From: Branchiostoma floridae
Taxonomy: Eukaryota > Chordata > Leptocardii > Amphioxiformes > Branchiostomatidae
DNA: 64,000 bases
NCBI RefSeq assembly: GCF_000003815.2
Contig: NC_049984.1
Span: forward strand, 5,605,258 to 5,669,257
Reading direction: 5' to 3'
The translations under genes were made by a program, and so were the position numbers. Of the stretch, positions 39,662 to 50,440 are shown in pieces (the first letter of the stretch is position 1; every line of letters starts with the position of its first letter). Below the pieces are notes generated by a model. It did not search any database. It was not told the origin of the DNA and saw nothing but the letters and a program-made list of their open reading frames with translations.

Positions 39662-42600
39662 TCATTCAAGGTCCCAGGGCCCGCTCTCGTACCCACGGTA
39701 CTTCAAACCCTGCAACGTCACTTCCAGAACTGCGCCATTCTTGTCATCGTCGTCCAACAACTTAACGAAGCCTTTCAACACGTCCGGAATTCTGAAACGA
39801 CACGAAATACAAGTCATTTGTTAGAATATTGGAAACCGAACAGGATTGCTTTCTACGAGGAGGTTGAAAAAAGAAATTTTCAACCTCCTTGCTTTCTAAA
39901 AGGACTGAAAGGGGCGATATATATACATCACATCAGAGATTATTGACCAACACTCAACCGAGGCGGGGGCCGATATAGCGCTGGCGTCACGCTTCCGTTT
40001 AGGTCACGTGACACATGCTTCGGATCATTTCAACTTGAGGAGGATCAGAGAACTGGTCGAAAGGTTTTTGGGAGCAGCTTTACATTGTATACGAAAGTGG
40101 CGTATAAATGTTTATGATAAGTCAGAGTTAGCAATTTCGGCTAAATTGCCGATCGCCAATTTTACGATATGACACGTGGCATGACAAAATGTTACTTGTA
40201 AACACGGGATAGGGCTTGTCTCGTGCCTTATGGAAGACGCCGTTACTCACTGAAGAAGGCCTCCCCTTTCGATCATGTCGTCCATTCCTCGCAGGTCCTC
40301 CTCGGAAGCTTTGAACTCTTCGAGCAGTGACGTGGCTGTAAACGACGGACACAGGGCGTTCACACGGACACCGTCCTTGGCGAACTTGTAGTCCATCTAC
40401 AGGCAAATCAAAAGCAGTTTCAGTGCTCAAAAATTCGATTTACCTTAGAATAACCGTAGAGTAAAACTCGTTACTACTGTGTCCAGAGGAAGTATCATCA
40501 TTACTAGCGTAAACAACGCTTGCGGCTAGCTGTGTGAAGGTTAGGTGTGATTTGACCATTCAGTGCAATGATATAACATATGATGATAAACACTCAAAGC
40601 TGCTCACATTTCTTTCGTTTGCGCGAAAAAATTTGAGAAGTTCTGTTCGCTAGATGAATTCAACTACATCCTAGGGGGAAATAACCCTTACAGTGTACAC
40701 TGAATAGGCAAAAAAATTTAGATATATCAAAGAATATGTATAGACCTTAGTACCACTTTGTAAATGATATTCTAGATGCATTGATGCTTATTCCTGGACA
40801 TTCGCGTATATAATGCAGATGCAGATACGTACCCCAAGGCTCTTTGTTAGGCCCACAACACCGGCCTTTGTAGCTGCGTACACGGGTGGAGGGAAGGCGT
40901 ACAGACCTGTGATGGGAGAAAACAATCATGACCATCACTAGTTGGTCCACTCGTTAGTCTTTGAAAGATGAAACAAGTAGAATCGGTATTATCTTCAAAC
41001 ATTTGCTGTGGAAAGACATCTTAAAACTCGTTGTACCTATTCTTGGAAACCATAAGGTTAACCCTTTATATAAAATGTTAAGTCTGCCACAGTAAACATC
41101 TGTCTGCTGTCGATGCAAGCCTTATAAATCCACTTATGCAGACATTTGAGTTATTCCGAAGAAAAACTAACATTTGGCGAAGATCATCATCATCAGGAGA
41201 AGGAAATTACGACGACTACCTGCCACAGACGCCGTGTTGATGATGAGTCCTCCTTTGCCGCCATTTTGTTTGCCCATGTAGTGAAGTCCAAGATGACAAC
41301 CTCGCACCACCGATACCTGGTGATGTAGAGTTAATAACAGATGAAGATTATTTGAGACTTCTTTTGCACAACCCGTTAAGTCTTACGTCTCGATGTCTAT
41401 CTAATATATCTTCCGCAAGGCTTATGACTGGAGTGCTGCTTCTCGATATGTGACCGATGTAGTAACTTGACTTGATGAAGATGGCTGATAGACATTGACA
41501 TGTAAATAGTGGAGTTACTGGTTGTGAAAAAGAAAACCCAATAACCTTTGTTCTTCCAACATGATAAAATTATTTTCGGAAAATTATTTTCGGAAAGAAC
41601 TGAAAATATTTTAGAACCAGTAATAAGTTAAGAGCTTAACTCGATCTTCTACAGGTCGAGACAGAGAAAAAAGAGCTGGTGCTATGTACTGTATGTGTAT
41701 TACGCTGCCCACCTGTAGTTGGACCCTTGAAACTCCTTATTATAAAAGTTGACGTTATAATAGAACTTACCAGATTAACGTTGATGCACTTTTCCCACTC
41801 AACTTCGTTCAGAATTCCAGCGTTGTTCACAACCAAATCCAGCCCACCAAAACGGTCCACCACTTGTTGGAACGCACCTAGCGCAAAATGAAGAGACAAC
41901 TTGTACTACCGAAGACGTTTTACAGCGCTCTCTGGCGGAATAGTACTATACGTGACCAAAAGATGCTATATACCTGCTCGATGAAGAAAATAAGGGCGAA
42001 AATGAAAAAAAAAATCATTGCAAAAGATATCTTCCTTCATCTTTTGTTGACCGATTCCGTGGTTAATGACTGTGGTTGTTACCTGCCACTTGTACAACTA
42101 CTGTTAAGTTATTGTTAAGTCCTGCTTGATGAAGAAAATAAGGGCGAAAATGAAAACAAAATCATTGCAAAAGATATCTTTCTTCATCTTTTGTTGACCA
42201 ATTCCGTGGTTAATGACTGTGGTTGTTACCTGCCACTTGTACAACTACTGTTAAGTTATTGTTAAGTCCTATTATCGACTTCAGACAGTGTACAGTACCC
42301 TCCAGTTGACCTTTATCCGTCACATCGCACAGAACAAACGTGCACATGTCGGCCCCGTACTTCAGGGCAAAGGCTGCCGCCGTTTCCTGTCCTATCGACT
42401 CGTTCGTGTCCAACAGCGCCACCTATAATAAAATTTAGTTATTGAAAGTGCACGGGTACACACCGGACGCTATCAATGATTATCAATGACATACATGTAA
42501 AGATCGTCAAGGTCATTCTGCTGGGAAGTTGTCGCACTGTCTTTTGTTCTGTCACAGCTTGAAAATCCCACGACATCAAAATCGCACGACGACCTGCGAC

Positions 42601-43717
42601 GAATGTGCCCAATCCTCTTGTGTTCTCAGCTACCGTAGTCTCCAAGCAGAGGTTCGGCTCCGTCTCCGGCTGTTTTTTTTTAACGATTTTTAGGGCTTTT
42701 TATCGGGCTTTCTATTTTGTACCATTTTTTTATGTTTCGTGCCCCACACAAATAAAACGGCACATAATAGAAAGCCCGATAAAAAGCCCTAAAAATCGTC
42801 CAAAACCAGCCGCAGCCGAACCTCTTCTTGCGGGAGAGTATAGTGTTCTCAACGTCGGGTGTGTTTTCAGAATTATGTCGTACCAGACAGAGGTATGGCT
42901 TGATAGGATTGCACTATTTCAAAGAACTCTTGACGACCTTTGTAATCTCAGGTCAACCGTTTTACGATCAGGGTAATCTAAACTCAGGCCAGGTGTGTGG
43001 CGAGACGACACATTTTACTCAGCGTTCAACTATAAAAATTTTTGTTCCGTTTACCTTTACCCCTCAATCAATGAATCCCTTTCTCAGACCCTGAGCTTCG
43101 CCTAAGTTTCCAACTAGTGCAGAGATACACACTATCAATGACACCAATATATTCAAGGTCATACGACTGCAAACGAGCCTCCAGTGTTCCCAGCGTCGGT
43201 TGTGTTTTCAGAATTACGCCGTACCAGATAAGGGTATGGCTTGAAAGGGTTACTCAAGTCTTTTTTACCACATTGGGTTACTCTACTTCAAAGACAACTC
43301 TTAACGATCTTGGTTATCTCAGGTCAACCGTTTTACGACAAGGGTAATCTGAACGCAGGCCAGGTGTGTGGCGAGGCGACACATTTTACACAGCGTTCGA
43401 CTTTCGATCTTTTCGGTAACGTTTAATTTCACTCCTCACTCTGTGAATCCCATACCCTTAGCTTCGCCACTCACCAGGGCGATCGATTTTTCCAACTGTT
43501 GCTTTACTATTAATGACTAGGTCGCACAAGGGCACTAACCTCGGGTTAAACTCTGACTAGGTGTGCCGAGATATAAGCTTTTTACACAACATTAGTTTCA
43601 ATATCTCAGAGTCATCGTGTTCACCTTTGCTCCTCGCTCAAGGATGGCCTCAGCGAATCCTTTGCCCATGCCCCGAGCTGCGCCCGTCACAAGAGCGATC
43701 TTTCCAGTGAGCTGCAT
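39662..43717 (-). CDS. HPGD: 15-hydroxyprostaglandin dehydrogenase-like short-chain dehydrogenase
   Basis: Seven phase-consistent exons: 43717-43625, 42422-42299, 41877-41771, 41316-41220, 40906-40833, 40396-40251 and 39791-39662; 771 nt, 256 aa (human HPGD 266). The NAD-binding [10 protein letters not shown] is at residues 11-20, DxxxS-type acidic end after strand 2 (ALLDTNE) indicates NAD preference, VVNNAG follows, and the catalytic set is Ser138, Tyr150 and Lys154 (NTAS, VYAATK). The block [19 protein letters not shown] strongly resembles HPGD. The vertebrate enzyme oxidises the 15-hydroxyl of prostaglandins and related lipids, inactivating them in the cytosol; substrate here is inferred. 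Introns 1 and 2 carry recent direct duplications. Other HPGD-like paralogues exist in invertebrates, so orthology is not certain. Confidence 0.92.
39858..39890. repeat. Hairpin (GAGGAGGTTGAAAA / TTTTCAACCTCCTT)
   Basis: 13-nt matching arms with a 6-nt spacer, closely related to the hairpin at 5942. Confidence 0.75.
41973..42268. repeat. Two-copy 148-bp tandem repeat in HPGD intron 2
   Basis: 41973-42120 and 42121-42268 are nearly identical; both contain GAAGAAAATAAGGGCGAAAA and CCTGCCACTTGTACAACTAC. Few differences, so a recent duplication. The second copy ends about 30 bp before the end of exon 2. Confidence 0.93.
42640..42842. mobile_element. Palindromic MITE, TIR TCTCCAAGCAGAGGTTCGGCT
   Basis: TCTCCAAGCAGAGGTTCGG and GATTTTTAGGGCTTTTTATC are mirrored by GATAAAAAGCCCTAAAAATC and CCGAACCTCTTCTTGCGGGAGA. 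The 9-mer GTGTTCTCA occurs near both ends (about 42620 and 42843), a possible target duplication. In HPGD intron 1. Confidence 0.8.
42841..43620. repeat. Diverged direct repeat in HPGD intron 1
   Basis: About 42841-43040 and 43180-43410 share CAGGTCAACCGTTTTACGA, GGCCAGGTGTGTGGCGAG and ACGTCG/AGCGTCGG blocks with a period near 340 bp; a weaker third copy may lie at 43530-43600. Confidence 0.8.
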
Positions 43718-43979
43718 GGTTTTTACACCGCGAAAAGCTTTGCCTGTCGATTTAGGCTGCCGCCCTGAACTTGTTCTACCGGTTATCGGCAGACACTGAT
43801 GACATGGCCCAAGTTGACCCGATGTAGGGTCATCTACGTCTGGGGCAATCCCTTTAAGATAAATCTGTGGCTAAGCGCGTGGTGACAACTGCTAGAGCAA
43901 GTTCGTATCGAAGGCAGCCTGAAGACGACACCTTAGTTTTGCAGTAAAAACCATGCAGCTGACTGGTCAGTCCCAAAGC

Positions 43980-44120
43980 CTTAATCTCCAAGCAGATCCT
44001 CCTATTAAAAGGTAGCCAAAGATGGTATCAAAAGCTGGCAGAGTAAAGCCGACCAAGGAGTGTCTTTGGCTACCGGAGCCTAGGCCTCCTACCGTAGGAT
44101 CTGCCTTGAGATTACCAAAG
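43980..44120. mobile_element. Mutator-like MITE with perfect 9-bp TSD
   Basis: TAATCTCCAAGCAGATCCT at the left and AGGATCTGCCTTGAGATTA at the right, flanked on both sides by CCAAAGCCT. Same family as 26456, 47446 and 52629. Confidence 0.88.
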
Positions 44121-47100
44121 CCTAGTCTCTTGGCTAATGAACTGTTGAGTTTTTTTGCTTCTGGTTGCCTAGGAGCCAGTAATCAGCGACGGTTGGCAAT
44201 CAGCGACCCAGTACCAAAAAAAATAATGGCCAGGAAAAGTGTATCATCAGTCAAAAAAAGGCCCCGGAGAGCCTGCTATGAAGACTATGGCGACAACCGG
44301 TTCACGAGACGGACAAACGGTCCGGCGCAGCACACATGTGGAAGTCATACTTGTGTCGTCACATCCTATAAAGATGCAGATGCTGATCTAATTGCTCTGC
44401 TCTGTTCCAGTCGTGATTTAATTGCTATGCCCAACACGGTTGGTTTGATTCAATTAGAGCCGTGCTGTTCTGGTCAGTGATTAAACCGGTCTAGTCAACA
44501 GGGACGTCAGGGAGTCCAGACATGATGTAATCAACTGTTTTCCGTGACGGTTGTCGGCATCACCACTCATATCGACATTTTGCATATGAATTCATAGTTA
44601 GGATATTAATTCATAGTTAGGGGAAATGTTTTCTAAAAATATCTCTTTTTAGTGTCACTGACGAAGGGTGGGGGATTCTACCTGAAACGTCTGACCATTT
44701 CCAAATCATATCCAGTACTTGGGTAATTGCTATTTGGTGCATATCAACATTTCCTTTGTGAATATGTTTTTTCTGAATATGTACATAACGTTATGAATAT
44801 GTGGGTGTAACCCATGTTACATGTAAGACGGTGCGATTTATCAGAAACACAGTCATTGAAGTGCAGGCTGGCTGACAACAGTTAAACAGGTAAAACAGTT
44901 CATGGTCGTTTAGCTTTGTGCTGACTTCATAGTGGTATATATACTGTTGGAGCTTCAATGTTGCTCTCTTTCCACACCTACACGAGTCCTACACTGTGGC
45001 CCATGAGAACGTCCTTGTCAAGCTGTGGTTGAGAGTAACCGCTAGGTGGCGCTGCTGCAGTTTTGCTTCGCTCTAGGCTGAAACCGCCTCCCTCGGTCAC
45101 CAAGTTTCCAAATGGAAATCTGACCAGACCGGAACGGAACGAAAGGTATGATATGAAAGACAACAAAACACACAAAACGCACCTAAAATTATTCCAGAGC
45201 TTGTGCATATTATTCATAGACATACACTTTAATTTTGTTCCCTCTAACTGCCCGGCCGGGCCCCGGTTGGGAAATGTGACCCATTACTACCGTACGGTCA
45301 CATTACCAAAGCGGGACCGACCGGGTAGTTTGCGGATACGAAAAAATATGATGTAAAAGGCAACAGAAGCACACACAAAAAAACGTGACAAAAAGACAGC
45401 CATCGGCATAGTTTGTGCATATTTCTTAATATACACTTTGATTTTCGCTTCCTGAATGATCAAACAGCCCGATCTGGACCCGGCACCGTACCATTACTGG
45501 CATTAGCATTTTAGCAGGTTGTAAACGTTGGGCATTTAAGGGCTCATATAGCGTGTTAATCATACTCTCCAAGCAAAGTTTACACCCTGGCTGTGTTTTT
45601 TAACGTTTTTTAGTCGTTTTTATCGGGCTTTCTATTTTGTACTCTTTCTTGATGTCTCTCGGCAAAAAACAACCGCCGAAGCCTAACCTCTGTTGGGAGA
45701 GGATGTTAATCAGTTCTGTTGTACTCGGTGTCTTGTTTACCACCTGATATGCTAGCTTCCATCAGACTAGGCCTAGGGATGGGTACCGGTACAGAAAATT
45801 GTCCGGTTCAGGTCCAGAGGATCAGGTCCAGGTCCGGACCTGAACCTGGACCTGATTCAGTATGACTCATACCAATGGTCCATTTCACTACAAAGAAATC
45901 TGTTTGGTGAAGTATTAGACTCACTGTTGTTTTGAAATCCTACAACGCTAACTGCACCTGTACGGTTGACTGTAAAATTTGGTAGAAATGACTATAAGCT
46001 CTGCTCTACTTTACTCTTGTTATTTTCTTCCACCTGCAAGCGCCAAAACGTGTGAATGCCTGATCAAATAATCTGTTAATTTTCCAATAGGTCCAACATC
46101 CGGTCAACCTAATTTTTTCCAGTCCGGTTTTTCCGGACCGGTCCAATAAGAAAAACCGGTTTTGTACTGGTGCTAAACTGGTGCTAAACTGGCCAAGGAG
46201 TGTAGTCAGCGAAAAGGTGTCCATATGCCCCGGTAGCGAAACACACTTCTAAGCCGGCTTCACTCCTCTGTCAGCTTTTCATACAATCTTATGCTACCGT
46301 AGGATTTAACCATCCTACGGGGGTACGAGGATAGTAGAATTCGACATAAAAGTCGGAAAATTGGCCAGGGGAGTCTGAGTCACCGCTGATGCTAATGTTC
46401 CCTGCGCGGCCGGCCAAACCCTATGTAACAGTTAGTAGCAAAACTCCACTGGCAAATTATTCTCCCTACAAGATCCTATAACAGCCAGCGTAGTCAATCT
46501 GGTAGATACTTAACACTGAAGTGCCATCAGAATGTGGACCGTGAAACGCACAGACAGACCGTGGTTTTCAAATCATGCGAAGAAGATTGAGTCAGCGATA
46601 CTTTTTTTGGCTCACAATACACTTTTGCTGGCCATTTCTTTTTATATTGGGCCGGCAGTACAAGCGACCCAGTACAAAAGAAATGGCCAGTGTATTATGA
46701 CCCCCCCCCCCCAAAAAGGCCCAGAGAGCCTGTTATGGAGGCTACTATTAAGGATGGTGCCAAGGCCAAGACCAATCCATGGATGGTCCAAAAATCAATA
46801 ACAAAGTCGCCCCATTAAAGGTCATTAAAGTGACAATCAAATTCCTGACTATGACGGACGGGAGGTACAGACGAGACAGACGGTCTGACTTTTCAGGCAA
46901 TTAAAACAACGTCGATGTCTTCTCATATATCAAACCTTGTCTTCCCCCGAAGTAAGCTGTCTTCGCAGTCTGTCAGACTGATCTATGTAGTCTGTTGTTT
47001 CTTCGGTGGTGCTATGAATGCTGAGATGTCGATTTTACTGAAACGTCATGATAAAATCAAGTATGAAACCAAAGTATATTTCTCTTAGATCTAACATTCC

Positions 47101-47445
47101 ACAACCAAGGTAACATTATTCTTCTAACATACACATACGCGCTTGCACCTATTCTCCTGTTATGGATCATCGCTCCATCAAAAAAAATCATTGTTCAGAC
47201 TCGAGAATTATCCATTACAACTGAACTGGTGCATTGTGTTTGTCGCCAAAAAGTAGTTAATCAAGCAAGTAGATAAGATTTTGGAAATGGTCAGACGTTT
47301 CAGATTGTATCCACTATCGTTTGTCATTAAGTATGCAAATAAGGACATCATTTACATAAATAATATCAGTTTATAAAATAACAGGCGTACACAATCTTAA
47401 GAAAGAAAGCTATAATAGGGACGTCATTTTCTGATGATTCATGCA
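44121..47445. other. Gene-poor repeat-rich stretch upstream of HPGD
   Basis: Contains paired copies of an unknown repeat (about 44160-44300 and 46600-46750, sharing ACCCAGTAC, AATGGCCAG and AGAGCCTG), GTCAC-type palindromic elements (45098-45282, 45293-45492), a MITE at 45564-45706, and GGTACCGGTAC/TCCGG-rich hairpin DNA (45775-46200). No supported gene. Confidence 0.5.
45564..45706. mobile_element. Mutator-like MITE, shorter family
   Basis: CTCTCCAAGCAAAG at the left is mirrored by CCTCTGTTGGGAGAG at the right. GTTAATCA lies on both sides (9-bp target duplication with one mismatch). Internal GTTTTTATCGGGCTTTCTAT is shared with 42640 and, reversed, with 48418. Confidence 0.75.
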
Positions 47446-47624
47446 AATCTGGTCTGCAAGCAGATCCTACAGTGCCATAAAATAGTATCAAAGCTGGGAA
47501 AGGAGTACAGCCGGCCAAAGGGAGTCAAACGGGCACCGGGCGCATACACATCCCTGGGCCGGCTTCACTCCTCTGCCAGCTTTCGATACTAGCTTGTGCT
47601 ACTACTGTAGGATCTGCTTTGGGA
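47446..47624. mobile_element. Mutator-like MITE copy
   Basis: CAAGCAGATCCTACAGTGCC / GTAGGATCTGCTTTGGGATTA ends and inner AAATAGTATCAAAGCTGG / CCAGCTTTCGATACTA arms. Lies 58 bp from the tRNA-Gly gene. Confidence 0.75.
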
Positions 47625-47681
47625 TTATACACACGCTTCCGAAAATATATCCTTCTCGGCGAAGGCAAAAATAGTAGAGCT

Positions 47682-47753
47682 TGCGTTGGCCGGGAATCGA
47701 ACCCGGATCTACTGCTTGGAAGGCAACAATGCTAACCATTACACCACCAACGC
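47682..47753 (-). tRNA. tRNA-Gly (TCC anticodon)
   Basis: 72-nt cloverleaf on the minus strand. Acceptor GCGTTGG pairs fully with CCAACGC plus discriminator A. The D-arm TGGTGTAATGGTTAGCA, anticodon arm TTGCCTTCCAAGCAG (loop with TCC) and T-arm CCGGGTTCGATTCCCGG are canonical. Very close to vertebrate tRNA-Gly-TCC. No intron. It decodes GGA/GGG codons. Confidence 0.96.
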
Positions 47754-48417
47754 TTGCACAGACAACCATGTACCACTCGGATCATTGACTGTGACTCAAC
47801 ACTGTATTGACACGACAAAAGCACAGCTGTAAGGTCGTCTACAACCACCTGTTACCGAGCCGTTTGAATATGGGCTACGGCTGACACACATGACCCGTGA
47901 CACACATACTCACACAAACTGTTGCACTACACTTGTGCGATCATGATAAGGCCACATAAATTTTAATTTCTTGGTTTATGGATTTTTTCATAAAAAATAT
48001 GGAGCGAGAGGGCGAAATAAAAAAAAAAATTGTAAAATGGTTGGAGTAAAGGTAACGGCTAATCCAAAACATAAAGAAAAAAGTTTTCAGCGTGAAAAAA
48101 GTACAAAAACACTATTCTTGTACAGTAACAGCACCTGTACCCACACTTTAAGGAGCTTATAATATAAAGGCCAATTTGCTACACCAGAAAGTTGGTGAAT
48201 GGTTTCATTAAAGGTGAAAATTTGCTGAGTGGTAATTTCTATTTTTATTTTTTTCTCCAAAAAATAGGAGCGAGCGAATCCGTGAACCAAGAAATTAAAT
48301 TGGTGTGGCCTAATGATGAATAAATCATGATAGCAGAAAAAAACGCTGAAAATAAGAAGTCGGGGGTCTCTTTCCTTCATTTCCACTTTCGCGCGCATGC
48401 CATCCTCGGATTCCCTG

Positions 48418-48523
48418 CTTTCCAAGCAGACTAACCGCGAGACACCAACAACAAAACGGTATGAACTAGAAAGCCCGATAAAAACGCATAAAAGCCGGAG
48501 CCTAACCTCTGCTTGGAGAGTAC
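48418..48523. mobile_element. Mutator-like MITE, short copy with 9-bp TSD
   Basis: CTTTCCAAGCAGACTAACC at the left is mirrored by CCTAACCTCTGCTTGGAGAG at the right, and CGGATTCCC flanks both sides exactly. Confidence 0.82.
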
Positions 48524-49900
48524 GGATTCCCGACTTTTGGACAGTTCCTGACAGTCTGCCGAAGACATTTGTTTGTTAGCTGAAGAATTGATGAACTTCT
48601 GTTGGGTTGGGTGTTGATCTAGAAAGGTCACTAGCAAACTATCAGAAACCCAGATGTCTACTGCTTTCAATATTAACGGAATCTAATCCAAATCTCCAAG
48701 CATGTGCTGGAAAATCAGAGAAGCCGACCCGGCCAGTCAGAAAACATTACGATTTCCAACCCCAACGTCTACTTGGAGGTTTTAGTTGAACCGAAAGTCG
48801 TGGACACGTTGTTGAAGTTGAAGTATGGCACAGCATGCGGAATTTGCGCAAGGCTTGACTTTTGCCTTGAATAGTTTTATCAACGATTACTGACTGACGA
48901 AGAAGAATGTCCATGATGTGTTTGGGGATTTTATGGCTCAACGTTTAGGCGCCTTTTTTCCTGCGACTGCTCTGTAACGTTACATGATTACGTATATACT
49001 GTAAAAGAGGAACTGTTCGCAGTGGTTTTAATTTCGCGATTTTCGCGGTGAGGTTTCTTGACTTACAGAAAACCCTGTGGAGTAGGACGACCGCGAACTT
49101 GTAAAGCTACCGCGAACTCTGAAACCCTCGCTAACATTTACCTGCGTGTCCTGTTGTTTTGTACTGTTAGGCCATGTTGATTTGATGATATGGATGACAT
49201 TCACTGGGAACCCCAAAACTGATGCGAGCGCGCGAATGAAAAAAAGTTTGACAAAAAAAAAGGTTACCTTGAACCTTCATTATGAAATCTAAGCTGTCAG
49301 GAAGGTTGAACAAATGACTGAATACACAGAATATAGTATACCGAACAATTGATTCTTCCCTTTTGCTCTTTCACATCTTCTTTGACCTTGGGATAATACC
49401 TTGGGATATTCTATGACATTAGTATACGTTTTCTGAGACTTGTTTTTGCAATCCATGGCACACTTTTTATTATTTCGAAGCTGATTTGATTTGGGGTATG
49501 GTTGACAACTATATCTTTATTGAAAACGGCCGAAAATTGATGCGAGCGTGGATGTCATCCATACAATTAATTTGCCTTATACAATATATTATGTAATGTT
49601 TCCAAGAACCACAGGAAGAATAGTTACAATGTATAACCAAGGAGCTTTTATCAGGTGATAAAAGCTCCTTGGTATAACGTTGTTGTCAATGCTAATTGTG
49701 GATCAACTCAACAACTGAGTGGGAAGTTAGAGCGCGTCATACCTAACGTCACACCAAAGAGCGATGTCGGGATCACGTAGAACAAGTCATGTAAGATTAT
49801 CGGGCTTTTCAGCAGCAAACGGTCGCTCCCCGCCACTTTTATAGCAATTTTATCGTTTTCCATCCCTAAGACGGTCTTGGTATCTTCCAGGGAAGTTTAA
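48524..49900. other. Intergenic upstream of the zinc-finger gene
   Basis: Contains a partial TACTGTAAA/TTCGCGG palindromic element (48998-49140) and the mini-palindrome at 49636. No gene recognised. Confidence 0.4.
49636..49673. repeat. Perfect 18-bp hairpin with 2-nt spacer
   Basis: ACCAAGGAGCTTTTATCA, GG, then the exact reverse complement. Confidence 0.95.
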
Positions 49901-49939
49901 AAAAAATCGATAATTCCTATTCCCGGGCCAAGCTTGTTG

Positions 49940-50440
49940 GCCCTGTTCTCTGTATGATCTGCACCTCTGGTTCCCGCCATGCTAGCCGGGGACATGGCGG
50001 TGGTGCAGGGCCCCAGCTGCGCCTTCATTTCCGGGCTCCTTTCCCGCTGGGACCGGGCGACCGGAACCCCTGCCGGGTGGCGGGGACCGACCGCGGGGCG
50101 CGGCCCATCCTGCCCCCCAATCACGCTCCGCGCGCCCGCCCCGCTTCTGCGCTACGCTGCCGCCTGCACCAGCAGCAAGGCGCCAGCTCGCGCAGCCCTG
50201 TCACTCCCAAGGGGCCCGTTGCGAGCTCGCTTGGGGGTTCCGGCGGGATTTGGAGCTCTGACGTGGTCCATACCAGCGCGCTGGACATTTCCCCAAGCAG
50301 TGCGCGCCCTGGATATTTTCCAGCCGCCCGCATCCGCCAGAGCGCGGGGCCCTGAGCTCTCCACCCAAGCCCGGTTTCTCCAGCGATGTCGCGCCGCAAG
50401 CAGGCCCGGCCGCGAGCCCTGAAACGTGAGTGTGTAGCGC
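49940..50440 (+). promoter_or_regulatory. CpG-island promoter and 5' UTR of the zinc-finger gene
   Basis: Sudden GC- and CpG-rich block in otherwise AT-rich DNA, directly upstream of and including the first coding exon. Overlapping long open frames here on both strands are by-products of base composition. Confidence 0.75.

Noticed and set aside
44022-44480. 152-aa open frame with basic stretches
   Set aside because: Starts inside a MITE and overlaps a repeat also found at 46600-46750; no domain.
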